Source: Mesorhizobium zhangyense (GTDB lineage: Bacteria > Pseudomonadota > Alphaproteobacteria > Rhizobiales > Rhizobiaceae). Taken from it: a stretch of DNA of 64,000 bases. How positions within the stretch are numbered: the first letter of the stretch is position 1; each line of letters starts with the position of its first letter. Of the stretch, positions 27,276 to 36,698 are shown in pieces. The notes beneath the pieces are model-generated. The model did no database searches. It worked only from the letters and a program-made list of their open reading frames with translations, and had not been told where the DNA came from. A program made the translations under genes and the position numbers. The DNA is taken from NCBI RefSeq assembly GCF_011045115.1, contig NZ_JAAKZG010000006.1, positions 124,001 to 188,000 of the forward strand. The letters are read 5' to 3'.

Positions 27276-28249
27276 ATTGCTTCCGCCTTCTTGAGAATGA
27301 TGCGGCCCTGACGGCGCTCGCCGCGCGCGTTAAGCACGACAGCCAGGATGATGGCGCTGCCGGAAATCGCCATCTGCCAGAAGGGCGATATGTTGATCAG
27401 CGGCAAGGCCGAGCTGATGATGCCGAGGAACAACGCGCCAAGGACGGCACCGCCGACCGAGCCGATGCCGCCGGCAATCGATATGCCGCCGATGACGCAG
27501 GCGGCGATGATGTTGAGCTCGTAGCCATTGGCGATCTCGACGGAGGCGATGACGTAACGCGACACCCAGAGATAACCGCAAATGCCGGCGACCAGACCCG
27601 AGATGCAGAAGGCGACGAATTTGGTGCGGCCGACATCGATGCCGGCATAGACCGAAGCCGTCGGGTTGACGCCGATAGCGTAGAACGAGCGACCGAGCGG
27701 GGTGCGCGTCAGAAGCACGAAGAACGAAGCGATGACGGCGAGCGCGATCCACGACAGCAGCGGAATGCCGAGCATCTGCATTCGCTGGAGGCCGATGAAG
27801 GCCGGGCTCATCTTGTCAGCATTGACCCAGGCACCGCCGGAGATCACGAAGGTCGCGCCGCGATAGATCGTGAGTGTGCCGAGCGTCACGACGATGGACG
27901 GGATGCCGAGCTTCCAGACGAGCGCCCCGTTGAAGACGCCGAGCGCGAGGCCGACGCCGGCGGCTATCAGCATGAGCAGCGGCACCGGTACCGCGGGGTA
28001 CGCCGCGTTGATCATCGCCACCACCATGCCGGTGAAAGCGAGGTTGGAGGCCATGGAAAGATCGATCGAGCGCGTGAGGATAACCACCATCTGGCCGAGT
28101 GCGAGGATCATCAGGATCGACGTGTCGTTGAAGACATTGGCGAGATTGCGCGGGCTGGCGAAAGCGCCGTAGCGGGTCGAGATCAGGCCGATGAGCAACA
28201 GGATCGCAGCCAGCAGCCAGATTTCGCGATTTTTCAGAAGGGCGTTCAT
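27272..28249 (-). CDS. rhaP: Rhamnose ABC transporter permease RhaP
   Basis: A 325-residue inner-membrane permease, ribose type, with [20 protein letters not shown] and [15 protein letters not shown] as the conserved loop motifs. Its ATG overlaps the rhaT stop by ATGA, and its stop overlaps the rhaQ start the same way. Together with RhaQ, the double ATPase RhaT and the binding protein RhaS it imports L-rhamnose. Confidence 0.92.
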   Translation of the reverse strand: MNALLKNREIWLLAAILLLIGLISTRYGAFASPRNLANVFNDTSILMILALGQMVVILTRSIDLSMASNLAFTGMVVAMINAAYPAVPVPLLMLIAAGVGLALGVFNGALVWKLGIPSIVVTLGTLTIYRGATFVISGGAWVNADKMSPAFIGLQRMQMLGIPLLSWIALAVIASFFVLLTRTPLGRSFYAIGVNPTASVYAGIDVGRTKFVAFCISGLVAGICGYLWVSRYVIASVEIANGYELNIIAACVIGGISIAGGIGSVGGAVLGALFLGIISSALPLINISPFWQMAISGSAIILAVVLNARGERRQGRIILKKAEAI

Positions 28250-29802
28250 TGGGCGACAATCCCCGCCGCCGTGCGCACCAGCGTCTCGGCGTCGAGCCCC
28301 TTGTTTTCGTGAACCGCCACGATGCGTCCCTCGCGCATGACGACGACGCGGTCAGACATGCCGAGGATTTCCGGCAGTTCGGAGGAGACCATGATGACCG
28401 ACAACCCTTGCGCGACGAGCTCGGCCATGAAGCCATGAACCGCCGCCTTGGAGCCGATGTCGATGCCCTTGGTCGGCTCGTCGAGGATGATGACCTTGGG
28501 CGCTGTGGCGAGCCATTTGGCGATGACCACCTTCTGCTGGTTGCCGCCGGACAGCGTGCCGACATCCTGGCTGAGCGAGGCGGCGCGCAGGTCGAGCCGC
28601 TCGGTGTATTTGCGCGCCAGCGCGAATTCCTCGGCAAGACGCAGGAGGCCGGATTTGGAGGTGCGCTTCAGCGAGGGTAGCGACACGTTCTGGAAGATCG
28701 GCATACCGATGACCACACCCTGCTTGCCGCGCTCTTCCGGCACGTAAACGATGCCCTTTTCGATGGAATCCGCGGCCGATCTCGGCGCAATCGCTTCGCC
28801 TTCCAGCGTGATCGAACCGCGGCTTGTGCGGGTGATGCCGGCGATTGCCTGCATGACTTCGCTGCGCCCGGCGCCGACCAGCCCGTAGAAGCCGAGGATT
28901 TCGCCCTTGCGCAATTCGAAGCCGATGTCGTCGAATTCGGTCGGGTGCGACAGGCCGGAAATTTTCAGCACCGGCGCGCCGATATGGGCCTCGCGCTGCG
29001 GGAAGATGTGGTCGACGGAGCGGCCGACCATCAGCTTGACGATGTCGCCCTGGCTGGTGTCTTTCAGCAGCCCCTCGCCCACCATTTCGCCGTCGCGGAA
29101 CACGGTGTAGCGGTCGGCGATGCGGTAGATCTCATCGAATTTGTGGCTGATGAACAGCACCGCCTTGCCGTCGCCTTTCAGGAATTCGATGAGCAGGAAA
29201 AGCTCTTCGATCTCCTTGGCCGAGAGGGCGGCGGTCGGCTCGTCCATGATGACGATGCGCGCGTCGATCGACATTGCGCGCCCGACGGCGACCAGATGCT
29301 TGTTGGCGATGCCGAGATCCTTCAGCCGCGTATCGGGATCGATATGGGCAGCACCCATGGCGTCCAGCACTTCCCGCGCCTGGCTGCGCATTGTGCCCCA
29401 GTCGATGGTGCCGAAACGCGTCTTTGGCGCGTGGCCGAGAAAGATGTTTTCGGCGACGGACAGTTCGTCGAACAGCACCGTTTCCTGATGGATCGCGGTG
29501 ATGCCGCGCTCAAAGGCGGCGTGGGCGGTCGGCAAGTTTACTGCCGCGCCGGCAACGTTGATTTCGCCGGCGTCGGGCTGATAGATGCCGGTGAGGATTT
29601 TCACCAGCGTCGATTTGCCGGCACCGTTTTCGCCGATCAGCGCCGTCACCTGTCCCGGATAGAGCGACAGGGCGACATCGTGCAGCGCCCGCACGCCGGG
29701 AAAGCTTTTGCTGATGCCCGAGAGCGTCAGAAGCGGCGTCTTACCCTCCCCCTCACGGGGCGGGTCGCGAACGATGCGAGCGGGGTGGGGGTCGGCAAGC
29801 AT
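28246..29802 (-). CDS. rhaT: Rhamnose ABC transporter ATP-binding protein RhaT (N-terminus derived from a repeat element)
   Basis: A 518-residue double ATPase: GENGAGKST and IVIMDEPTAAL in the first half, GLVGAGRSE, LSGGNQQKV and VIILDEPTKGID in the second. The first 20 residues (LADPHPARIVRDPPREGEG after Met) are coded by one end of a 156-bp palindromic element (29741-29896), and the normal family sequence begins at about residue 22 with TPLLTLSGISKSF. No other usable start lies between the element and that block, so the ATG at 29802, inside the element, with AGGA nine bases upstream, appears to be used. ATGA overlap with rhaP. Confidence 0.92.
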   Translation of the reverse strand: MLADPHPARIVRDPPREGEGKTPLLTLSGISKSFPGVRALHDVALSLYPGQVTALIGENGAGKSTLVKILTGIYQPDAGEINVAGAAVNLPTAHAAFERGITAIHQETVLFDELSVAENIFLGHAPKTRFGTIDWGTMRSQAREVLDAMGAAHIDPDTRLKDLGIANKHLVAVGRAMSIDARIVIMDEPTAALSAKEIEELFLLIEFLKGDGKAVLFISHKFDEIYRIADRYTVFRDGEMVGEGLLKDTSQGDIVKLMVGRSVDHIFPQREAHIGAPVLKISGLSHPTEFDDIGFELRKGEILGFYGLVGAGRSEVMQAIAGITRTSRGSITLEGEAIAPRSAADSIEKGIVYVPEERGKQGVVIGMPIFQNVSLPSLKRTSKSGLLRLAEEFALARKYTERLDLRAASLSQDVGTLSGGNQQKVVIAKWLATAPKVIILDEPTKGIDIGSKAAVHGFMAELVAQGLSVIMVSSELPEILGMSDRVVVMREGRIVAVHENKGLDAETLVRTAAGIVAQ

Positions 29803-29896
29803 TACGGTATCCTGCTATGCGGTCTCGATACACCCCGTCTCGCCTTCTTCGCCTTGCGAAGCAGCTCGCAGACCCTCCCCACGGCGGGGAGGGTAA
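29741..29896. repeat. 156-bp palindromic element overlapping the start of rhaT
   Basis: The ends are inverted repeats of about 26 bp (TTACCCTCCCC at the left, GGGGAGGGTAA at the right), about 20 of 26 positions pairing, each able to fold into its own hairpin. The length equals that of the element inside nasA at 59364-59519. Its interior supplies the rhaT start codon and ribosome-binding region. No transposase is encoded, so it would have been moved in trans if mobile. Confidence 0.7.
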
Positions 29897-29912
29897 AGCG
29901 GAGTGCCGAAGA

Positions 29913-30908
29913 TCAATAGATCTTCGAGAACTTCTCGATGTTCGACTTGTCGAAGGTGAAGGGATCAGCCATCGGCGCGGAATTGTCATCGTCGAGCGTG
30001 ATCTTGCCGACGCGGCCGATCGAGAGTTCGGCACCCGGCTTGGCCTCATCCTTCTTCACCGCGAGGTCATAGGCGAGATAGGTAGCCGAATAACCAAGGT
30101 CGATCGGGTTCCACAAGGCGACGGCCTGCGAAGCACCGTTGTCGATGAACTTCTTGAACTCCGACGGCAGCGCCAGGCCGGTGACATTGACCTTGCCGAT
30201 CAGGTTCTCGTCGGTCACCACCTGCGCGGCGGCAACCACGCCCACCGTCGTCGGCGCGATGATCGCCTTCAGGCCGGGATAGCTTTTCAGCAGGCCCTTG
30301 GCTTCGTCGGTGCTCTTGGCCGAGTCGTCATCGCCATAGACGGTGGCGACGAGATTGATCTTCGGGAAGTCGGTCGGCAGCGCCTTCTTGGCCGCTTCGA
30401 TCCAGGCGTTCTGGTTGGTGGCCGTCGAAGATGCCGACAGGATCGCGACATCGCCGCCTTCAGGCAGATAGTCGGCGGCGAGCTTGATGATCGTCTTGCC
30501 GATCAGGTCGGTGGCCGACGGGTTGAGGTGAAGCTGCCGGCCTTCCTTGGCGACGCCCGAATCCCACGAAATGACCGTGATGCCGCGTTCCATCGCCTTC
30601 TTCAGCACCGGCACGAGCGCGTCCGGGTCATTGGCCGAGATGGCAATGGCGTTGACCTTCTGGGCGATCAGCGAATTGATCACCTCGATCTGGGCTTCGG
30701 CGGTCGCCTTGGTCGGACCGGTATAGATGATCTCGACATCGCCGAGTTCCTTGGCGGCTTCCTGCGCGCCGGTGTGGGCGGCGTCGAAGAAGCCGTTGCC
30801 GAGCGACTTGACGACCAGCGCGATCTTGATGCTTTCGGCATGCGCGGCTGAGGCGAACATGGCGGCCGAAAGTGCTGCGGTCACCATCAGTTTCTTCAAG
30901 ATGTTCAT
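29913..30908 (-). CDS. rhaS: Rhamnose ABC transporter substrate-binding protein
   Basis: Periplasmic binding protein of the rhamnose importer, 331 residues from the ATG at 30908, which follows GGGAGGAA. The signal peptide ends at about residue 23 (ASAAHAES), then IKIALVVKSLGNGFFDA, the first strand-helix of the Peripla_BP_4 fold. Further landmarks are SANDPDALVPVL and SWDSGVAKEGR. It follows rhaR by 53 bp. A 156-bp palindromic element starts right after its stop, and could protect or terminate part of the transcript, giving excess binding protein over RhaT. Confidence 0.92.
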   Translation of the reverse strand: MNILKKLMVTAALSAAMFASAAHAESIKIALVVKSLGNGFFDAAHTGAQEAAKELGDVEIIYTGPTKATAEAQIEVINSLIAQKVNAIAISANDPDALVPVLKKAMERGITVISWDSGVAKEGRQLHLNPSATDLIGKTIIKLAADYLPEGGDVAILSASSTATNQNAWIEAAKKALPTDFPKINLVATVYGDDDSAKSTDEAKGLLKSYPGLKAIIAPTTVGVVAAAQVVTDENLIGKVNVTGLALPSEFKKFIDNGASQAVALWNPIDLGYSATYLAYDLAVKKDEAKPGAELSIGRVGKITLDDDNSAPMADPFTFDKSNIEKFSKIY

Positions 30909-30961
30909 CGAGTTCCTCCCTTTGACGTTGTATTCCATCAGCGCTGCGACCGGGAAATCCC

Positions 30962-31771
30962 TCACGCCTGCAGCGAAGATTCCTCCATTTTCGATGCCGT
31001 GTTTTTCGCCACGATCAGATTGACGCCTGCGTCCTCCAGCATCTTGGCTTCGCGGTCCTCAATGCCGTCGTCGGTGATGACGGTGGTGATGCGCGCCAGG
31101 CCGCACAGGATCAGGCTCGAGCGTTGCCGGAATTTCGACGAATCGACCAGCACGACCAGTTCGTCGGCCTGGTCGATCAGCTTCTGCTCGGCCTGGATCA
31201 GCAGCGGATCGCCTTCCATCAGACCGAGCGGCCCCAGCCCCTGCGCGCCCATGAACATGCGCCGCGCATAGAAATTGCGCGTCACGTCATTGTCGAAGGG
31301 CGACAGGATGATGTTCTGCTCGCGGTAGATCGTGCCGCCCGACAGCATCACCGTGTTCTTGGAATGCTTGAGCAGGTGCTCGGCGATCGGAAACGAATTG
31401 GTGAAGATCGGCATGCGCCGGTTGGTGAGAAAATGCACCATCTGGAAAGTGGTGGTGCCGCCATTGATGATGATCGGCTCGCCATCGGCGCAAAGCTCGA
31501 CCGCCTCGCGGGCGATCGCCCGCTTCTTGGAAGCATTGAGCGTTTCATTGACGGAAAAGGGCCGGCCGGCAAGACCGATGAACTGCGGCGGATTGATCGC
31601 CTCGGCGCCGCCACGAACGCGGCGCAGCCGCTTCTGCACATGGAGTGCCGCAATATCGCGCCGGATCGTCGCCTCCGACGATTCCGTCAGATCGACCATT
31701 TCCTGCACCGTCACCACAGGCTTTTCCTGGATGGCCGACAGAATGATCCGATGGCGTTCCTTTTCGTGCAT
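30962..31771 (-). CDS. rhaR: DeoR-family transcriptional regulator of rhamnose genes
   Basis: A 269-residue DeoR-type regulator with the N-terminal HTH (VTVQEMVDLTESSEATIRRD, about residues 19-38) and the C-terminal sugar-phosphate sensor domain. In R. leguminosarum the DeoR protein RhaR heads the same operon and represses the rhamnose genes; assignment here is by family plus synteny. The ATG at 31771 has GGGAGGAA. A good promoter candidate lies at 31792-31820. It is divergent from rhaD. Confidence 0.92.
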   Translation of the reverse strand: MHEKERHRIILSAIQEKPVVTVQEMVDLTESSEATIRRDIAALHVQKRLRRVRGGAEAINPPQFIGLAGRPFSVNETLNASKKRAIAREAVELCADGEPIIINGGTTTFQMVHFLTNRRMPIFTNSFPIAEHLLKHSKNTVMLSGGTIYREQNIILSPFDNDVTRNFYARRMFMGAQGLGPLGLMEGDPLLIQAEQKLIDQADELVVLVDSSKFRQRSSLILCGLARITTVITDDGIEDREAKMLEDAGVNLIVAKNTASKMEESSLQA

Positions 31772-31791
31772 GGTTCCTCCCGTTGCTGGTC

Positions 31792-31820
31792 ATTAGGTCA
31801 TTCATACCGGTCACTGTCAA
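31792..31820 (-). promoter_or_regulatory. Candidate promoter of rhaRSTPQUK
   Basis: On the minus strand TTGACA (31820-31815) is separated by 17 bp from CCTAAT (31797-31792), 21 bp before the rhaR ATG. The -35 box lies inside the 12-bp inverted repeat described next, so a bound regulator would cover it. Confidence 0.5.
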
Positions 31821-31903
31821 TCAACTTCAGTCATTTTATTTCATTGTGCAGCGCAATATGATCGAACATGATCGTTTTTGATTGACAGTAATGGCCCGAT
31901 CAT
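31813..31903. promoter_or_regulatory. Candidate RhaR operator region between rhaR and rhaD
   Basis: A perfect 12-bp inverted repeat, ACTGTCAATCAA (31813-31824) and TTGATTGACAGT (31878-31889), frames the region, and each arm contains a TTGACA facing outward toward one of the divergent operons. Between and beyond the arms are three copies of ATGATCG: direct at 31858-31864 and 31868-31874 (10-bp period) and inverted at 31897-31903. Either set could be the DeoR-type operator. Symmetric layout fits joint control of both operons. Confidence 0.5.
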
Positions 31904-31957
31904 GAAAGCCTTGGGCAAATTACGCGCTGCCGCCGCGCGGCTCTGGGAGGATGGAAA

Positions 31958-34060
31958 ATGCTCGAAACGCGCACAGCCAAGCGCCTCGCCAACCTTTGGG
32001 ACGAGGCCAAGGCGGCATCCATGTCGGAAGCGCAGCGCCTGCTCTACCGCTCCAACTTGCTCGGCTCCGACAAGCGCATCACCAATTACGGCGGCGGCAA
32101 CACTTCGGCCAAGGCGATGGAGAAGGACCCGCTGACCGGCGGAGAGGTCGAGGTCCTGTGGGTGAAGGGCTCGGGCGGCGATGTCGGCACCATCAAGCTC
32201 GACGGCTTCGCCACGCTCTACATGGACAAGCTCGAGGCGCTGAAAGGCCTCTATCGCGGCGTCGCGTTCGAGGACGAGATGGTGGGCTACCTGCCCCACT
32301 GCACCTTCAATCTCAATCCGCGCGCCGCCTCCATCGACACGCCGCTGCATGCCTATGTGCCGCAAAAACATGTCGACCACATGCACCCGGACGCGGTGAT
32401 CGCCATTGCCGCCGCGAAGAACAGCAAGGAATTGACGCAGCAGATTTTCGGCGGCGAAATCGGCTGGCTGCCCTGGAAGCGGCCCGGCTTCGAACTCGGG
32501 CTATGGCTGGAAAAATTCTGCCGCGAAAACCCGAAGGCCACCGGCGTCGTGCTGGAGAGCCATGGCCTGTTCACCTGGGGCGACACGGCAAAGGAATGCT
32601 ACGAGACGACGATCCGCATCATCAACCGGGCGATCGAATGGTTCGAGGAGAAGAGCGTCGGCAAGGCGGCCTTCGGTGGTGAAGTGCGCCCGACGCTCCC
32701 AGCGGCTGAGCGCAAGGCGATTGCCGCGAAGCTTATGCCGGCGATACGCGGCATGATCTCGGCTGCCGAGCGCAAGGTCGGGCATTTCGACGATTCGCCC
32801 ACTGTCTTGGAATTCGTCGCCGCGCGCGACATGCAGCCGCTGGCCGCCCTCGGCACGAGCTGCCCCGACCATTTCCTGCGCACCAAGATCAGCCCGCTGG
32901 TGGTCGATTTCGACCCGGCAAGGCCCGATCTCGACAAGACGCTAGCCGGCCTCGGCACGGCGATCGAGGAATATCGCAAGGGTCATGCAGCCTATTACGA
33001 GCGCTGCAAGCGGCCCGAAAGTCCGCCGATGCGCGACCCGAATGCGGTCGTCTACCTAGTGCCCGGTGTCGGCATGATCACCTTCGCCAAGGACAAGGCG
33101 ACGGCACGCATTTCGGCGGAATTCTACGTCAACGCCATCAATGTCATGCGCGGCGCGTCGAGCGTTTCATTCTATATGGGCCTGCCCGAGCAGGAGGCCT
33201 TCGACATCGAATACTGGGTGCTGGAGGAAGCCAAGCTCCAGCGCCTGCCCAGGCCGAAGCCGCTGGCCGGCAAGGTCGCACTTGTGACGGGCGGCGCCGG
33301 CGGCATCGGCAAAGCCACCGCCGAGCGCCTGCTTCGTGACGGCGCCTGCGTGGTGCTGGCCGATATCGACGAAAGCGCGCTGACTGCTGCCAATGACGAT
33401 CTCGCCAGCCGGCATACGGCCGATGTCGTGCGCAGCGTGCGACTCGATGTGACCCGCGAACAGGACGTCATCGACGCCTTCACCGCCGCCGCGCAAGAGT
33501 TCGGCGGCATCGATATCCTGATCTCCAACGCCGGAATCTCATCCTCCGCGCCCATCGATGAGACGGAACTGTCGATGTGGAACCGCAACATGGATATCCT
33601 GTCGACCGGCTATTTCCTCGTTGCCCGCGAGGCCTTCCGCCTGATGAAAAAGCAGAAGACCGGCGGCGCCATCGTCTTCATCGCCTCCAAGAACGGCCTC
33701 GCCGCCTCGCCCAACGCGTCGGCCTATTGCACCGCCAAGGCCGCCGAAATCCATCTCGCCCGCTGCCTGGCGCTGGAGGGTGCGGAGTTCGGCATAAGGG
33801 TCAACACGGTCAACCCCGACGCAGTGCTGCGCGGCTCGAAAATCTGGACCGGCGAGTGGCGCGAGCAGCGCGCCGCCGCCTACAATATGAGCCCGGACGA
33901 ACTGGAGGAGCATTACCGCAAGCGCTCGATGTTGAAGCTCAGCGTCTACCCCGAAGACATTGCGGAGGCCGTGTTCTTCTTCGTGTCGGATATGTCGGCG
34001 AAGTCTACGGGCAACATCGTCAATGTCGATGCTGGGAATGCGCAGAGTTTTACGCGGTAA
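31958..34060 (+). CDS. rhaD: Bifunctional rhamnulose-1-phosphate aldolase / short-chain dehydrogenase
   Basis: A 700-residue fusion. Residues about 1-415 are a class II aldolase-like domain (GGGNTSAK near 46, HPDAVIAI and SHGLFTWG further on) that splits rhamnulose-1-phosphate to dihydroxyacetone phosphate and lactaldehyde. Residues about 430-700 are an SDR with TGGAGGIGK near 444 and Tyr589 in YCTAKAAE, thought to act on lactaldehyde. This RhaD aldolase-ADH fusion is the known form in rhizobia. The ATG at 31958 follows GGGAGG. First gene of rhaDI, divergent from rhaR. Confidence 0.95.
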   Translation: MLETRTAKRLANLWDEAKAASMSEAQRLLYRSNLLGSDKRITNYGGGNTSAKAMEKDPLTGGEVEVLWVKGSGGDVGTIKLDGFATLYMDKLEALKGLYRGVAFEDEMVGYLPHCTFNLNPRAASIDTPLHAYVPQKHVDHMHPDAVIAIAAAKNSKELTQQIFGGEIGWLPWKRPGFELGLWLEKFCRENPKATGVVLESHGLFTWGDTAKECYETTIRIINRAIEWFEEKSVGKAAFGGEVRPTLPAAERKAIAAKLMPAIRGMISAAERKVGHFDDSPTVLEFVAARDMQPLAALGTSCPDHFLRTKISPLVVDFDPARPDLDKTLAGLGTAIEEYRKGHAAYYERCKRPESPPMRDPNAVVYLVPGVGMITFAKDKATARISAEFYVNAINVMRGASSVSFYMGLPEQEAFDIEYWVLEEAKLQRLPRPKPLAGKVALVTGGAGGIGKATAERLLRDGACVVLADIDESALTAANDDLASRHTADVVRSVRLDVTREQDVIDAFTAAAQEFGGIDILISNAGISSSAPIDETELSMWNRNMDILSTGYFLVAREAFRLMKKQKTGGAIVFIASKNGLAASPNASAYCTAKAAEIHLARCLALEGAEFGIRVNTVNPDAVLRGSKIWTGEWREQRAAAYNMSPDELEEHYRKRSMLKLSVYPEDIAEAVFFFVSDMSAKSTGNIVNVDAGNAQSFTR

Positions 34061-34084
34061 ACTGCGGTAGACTTCGACCTTTGC

Positions 34085-34206
34085 GCCGCCCCTCACCCTT
34101 ACCCTCTCCCCGTGAAAAACGGGGAGAGGGGGCGTCAGCGCTGGAGCTTCTTCCTCTCCCCGTCACTATACGGGGAGAGGATGCCGGCAGGCAGGTGAGG
34201 GGCAGC
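34085..34206. repeat. 122-bp palindromic element between rhaD and rhaI
   Basis: The ends GCCGCCCCTCACC and GGTGAGGGGCAGC are inverted (one mismatch). Inside are two hairpins: CCTCTCCCCGT with ACGGGGAGAGG at about 34103-34129, and a second of similar stem at about 34153-34180. It occupies most of the 175-bp rhaD-rhaI gap and could alter the relative expression of the two genes. Confidence 0.75.
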
Positions 34207-34235
34207 GCCGGCATGACAAGACTTGGGAGGCATAA

Positions 34236-35528
34236 GTGACGGAAACTATCATCTCCGCCGATATCGTCGAAAGCGAAAACGAGAAGCGGCGCGCCGAGTT
34301 GACCCGCGACTACGCCTCACTCGGCGAGCGGCTGGACCGGCGTGGCATTGCCATCGACGCGATCCGCGACAAGGTGGCGGCGTTCAAGGTCGCCGTGCCG
34401 TCCTGGGGTGTCGGCACCGGCGGCACGCGGTTTGCGCGCTTTCCGGGCGCCGGCGAGCCGCGCGACATTTTTGACAAGATCGAGGATTGCGCCGTCATCC
34501 AGCAGTTGACGCAGGCGACCCCAAAGTTCTCGCTGCATATTCCGTGGGACAAGGCCGACGCCAACCGGCTGAAGCAGGCGGCAAGCCGCTTCGGGCTCGG
34601 CTTCGACGCGATGAACTCCAACACGTTTTCGGACGCGCGGGACCAAAAGCTCAGCTACAAATTCGGCTCGCTGTCGCATGCCGATGCCGCCACGCGGCAG
34701 CAGGCGGTGGAGCATAATCTGGAATGCATCGAGATCGGCAAGACGATCGGCTCGAAGGCGCTGACGGTGTGGATCGGCGACGGCTCCAACTTTCCCGGCC
34801 AGGTGAATTTCACCAGGCAGTTCGAGCGCTATCTCGATGCGATGAAGGCGGTCTATGCCGAGCTGCCGGACGACTGGCGGCTGTTCACCGAGCACAAGAT
34901 GTATGAGCCGGCCTTCTATTCCACCGTCGTGCAGGACTGGGGCACCAACTACCTGATCGCGCAGGAACTCGGGCCGAAGGCCCACTGCCTCGTCGACCTC
35001 GGCCATCATGCGCCCAACGTCAATATCGAGATGATCGTCGCCCGCCTGATCCAGTTCGGCAAACTCGGCGGTTTTCATTTCAACGATTCGAAATATGGCG
35101 ACGACGATCTCGATGCCGGCTCGATCGATCCCTACCGGCTGTTCCTGATTTTCAACGAACTGGTCGATGCCGAGCTGAACAACACCAAGGGATTCGACCC
35201 CGCCCATATGCTCGACCAGAGCCACAATGTGACTGACCCGATCGAAAGCCTGATGCTGTCGGCGATCGAGGTCCAGCGCGCGTACGCCGCCGCATTGCTG
35301 GTGGACCGCAAGGCGCTGGAAGGCTTTCAGGATGCGAACGATGCGCTGATGGCGACGCAGACGCTGAAGACGGCCTATCGCACCGACGTCGAGCCGATCC
35401 TTGCCATGGCGCGCCTCGATTCAGGTGGGGCAATCGACCCGGTTGCCGCCTACCGGGCAGCCGGCTACCGCGCGAAAGTCGCGGCGGAACGGCCGGCGGT
35501 TGCGGGCGGAAGCGGCGGCATCGTCTAA
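34236..35528 (+). CDS. rhaI: L-rhamnose isomerase (rhizobial type)
   Basis: Converts L-rhamnose to L-rhamnulose with a divalent metal. The 430-residue protein has the TIM-barrel landmarks PSWGVGTGGTRFARFPG near residue 52, FTEHKMYEPAF near 215 and GGFHFNDSKYGDDDLDAGS near 280. It belongs to the rhamnose catabolism isomerase group of Pseudomonas/rhizobia, not to enteric RhaA. The start is a GTG at 34236 with GGGAGG seven bases upstream. Second gene of rhaDI; a palindromic element separates them. Confidence 0.94.
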   Translation: MTETIISADIVESENEKRRAELTRDYASLGERLDRRGIAIDAIRDKVAAFKVAVPSWGVGTGGTRFARFPGAGEPRDIFDKIEDCAVIQQLTQATPKFSLHIPWDKADANRLKQAASRFGLGFDAMNSNTFSDARDQKLSYKFGSLSHADAATRQQAVEHNLECIEIGKTIGSKALTVWIGDGSNFPGQVNFTRQFERYLDAMKAVYAELPDDWRLFTEHKMYEPAFYSTVVQDWGTNYLIAQELGPKAHCLVDLGHHAPNVNIEMIVARLIQFGKLGGFHFNDSKYGDDDLDAGSIDPYRLFLIFNELVDAELNNTKGFDPAHMLDQSHNVTDPIESLMLSAIEVQRAYAAALLVDRKALEGFQDANDALMATQTLKTAYRTDVEPILAMARLDSGGAIDPVAAYRAAGYRAKVAAERPAVAGGSGGIV

Positions 35529-35541
35529 TCGTGGGTTTGGC

Positions 35542-35589
35542 GCTGCCCCTCACCCTTACCCTCTCCCCGTGAAAAACGGGGAGAGGGGG
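35542..35589. repeat. Half copy of the rhaD-rhaI palindromic element after rhaI
   Basis: Nearly identical to the left half of the element at 34085-34206, including the hairpin CCTCTCCCCGT/ACGGGGAGAGG, but without the right half. It starts 14 bp after the rhaI stop and may serve as a 3' end stem for the rhaDI transcript. The A-rich loop GAAAA is shared. Confidence 0.7.
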
Positions 35590-35656
35590 TCGCCAGCGTT
35601 GCGACCAGCGAAAATGAATCCCGCGACTCCGGAAGGGTCGTGGGCATGCAAAAAGC

Positions 35657-36652
35657 TTACTTGCCGATCTCAATGACCACGCGGCCGCGCACCTGGCCGG
35701 CCAGAATCTCGTTGGCAAGTTCCGGCAGCCTGGACATTGGCTCGACACGGGTGATGCTGGAAAGCGCTTCACGGTCGAGATCGCGGGCCAGCCGCTCCCA
35801 CGCCTTTTCGCGCTTGGCAATCGGCGCCATGACGGAATCGACGCCGAGAAGGGCAACACTGCGCAGGATATGCGGCAGCACGGTTGCCGGCAGATCGGCG
35901 CCGCCGGCAAGGCCGCAGGCCGCAACCGCGCCGCCATAGACGGTCTGCGAGAGAACATTCGCCAGCGTGGTTGAGCCGACGGAATCGACGGCACCGGCCC
36001 AGCGCTCCTTCTGCAAGGGGCCGCCCTTTTCGGACAGCGTGGCGCGATCGACAAAAGCCGTCGCGCCAAGCTTTGTCAGATAATCATGCGTTTCCGGCCG
36101 GCCGGTCGCGGCGGTCACCTTGTAGCCGCGCTTGGCGAGCAGCGCGATCGCCGTCGAGCCGACGCCGCCGGCAGCACCCGTCACCAGCACCTCGCGCTGG
36201 TCGGCGGCGATCGTGCCCCAGGCTTCGAGCGCATCGACGCAAAGGGCCGCCGTATAGCCGGCGGTTCCGATGGCCATTGCGTCCTGCAGACTGAAGGCGT
36301 CGGGCAGGCGGATCAGCCATTCCGGCTTGACGCGCTGGAAGCGCGTGTAGCCACCCCATTCGGTCTCCGACAGGCCCCAGCCATTGAGTACGACCTTGTC
36401 GCCCGCCTTCCATTTGTCGGAGCGCGATTCGACCACCGTGCCGGCGATATCGATGCCGGCAACCATCGGCAGTTTGCGGGCGATGCGGCCCTTGCCGGAA
36501 ACGGCGAGACCATCCTTGTAGTTGAGCGTCGAGAAGGCGACCTCGACCAGCACGTCATGGTCGGGAAGATCGGCAATGGTGATCTGCTTGAACGCAGCCT
36601 TGGGCTTGCCGCCTTCGTCTTCGATCATGAGTGCGGTGAACGTATCGGACAT
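35657..36652 (-). CDS. MDR-family oxidoreductase, acrylyl-CoA reductase AcuI/YhdH-like
   Basis: A 331-residue zinc-free medium-chain reductase with an N-terminal GroES-like domain (VEVAFSTLNYKDGLAVSGKG) and an NADPH-binding domain (VTGAAGGVGSTAIALLAKRG near residue 155). These sequences are the hallmarks of the AcuI/YhdH group, which reduces acrylyl-CoA to propionyl-CoA. It lies 46 bp behind a FadR-type regulator in the same orientation and probably shares its transcript. An acrylyl-CoA role near other acyl-CoA genes is plausible but inferred. Confidence 0.88.
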   Translation of the reverse strand: MSDTFTALMIEDEGGKPKAAFKQITIADLPDHDVLVEVAFSTLNYKDGLAVSGKGRIARKLPMVAGIDIAGTVVESRSDKWKAGDKVVLNGWGLSETEWGGYTRFQRVKPEWLIRLPDAFSLQDAMAIGTAGYTAALCVDALEAWGTIAADQREVLVTGAAGGVGSTAIALLAKRGYKVTAATGRPETHDYLTKLGATAFVDRATLSEKGGPLQKERWAGAVDSVGSTTLANVLSQTVYGGAVAACGLAGGADLPATVLPHILRSVALLGVDSVMAPIAKREKAWERLARDLDREALSSITRVEPMSRLPELANEILAGQVRGRVVIEIGK

Positions 36653-36698
36653 GGTACCTCCAAATTATCCGGTGGTTGTTTCGAGGGCAGTGACGCCC

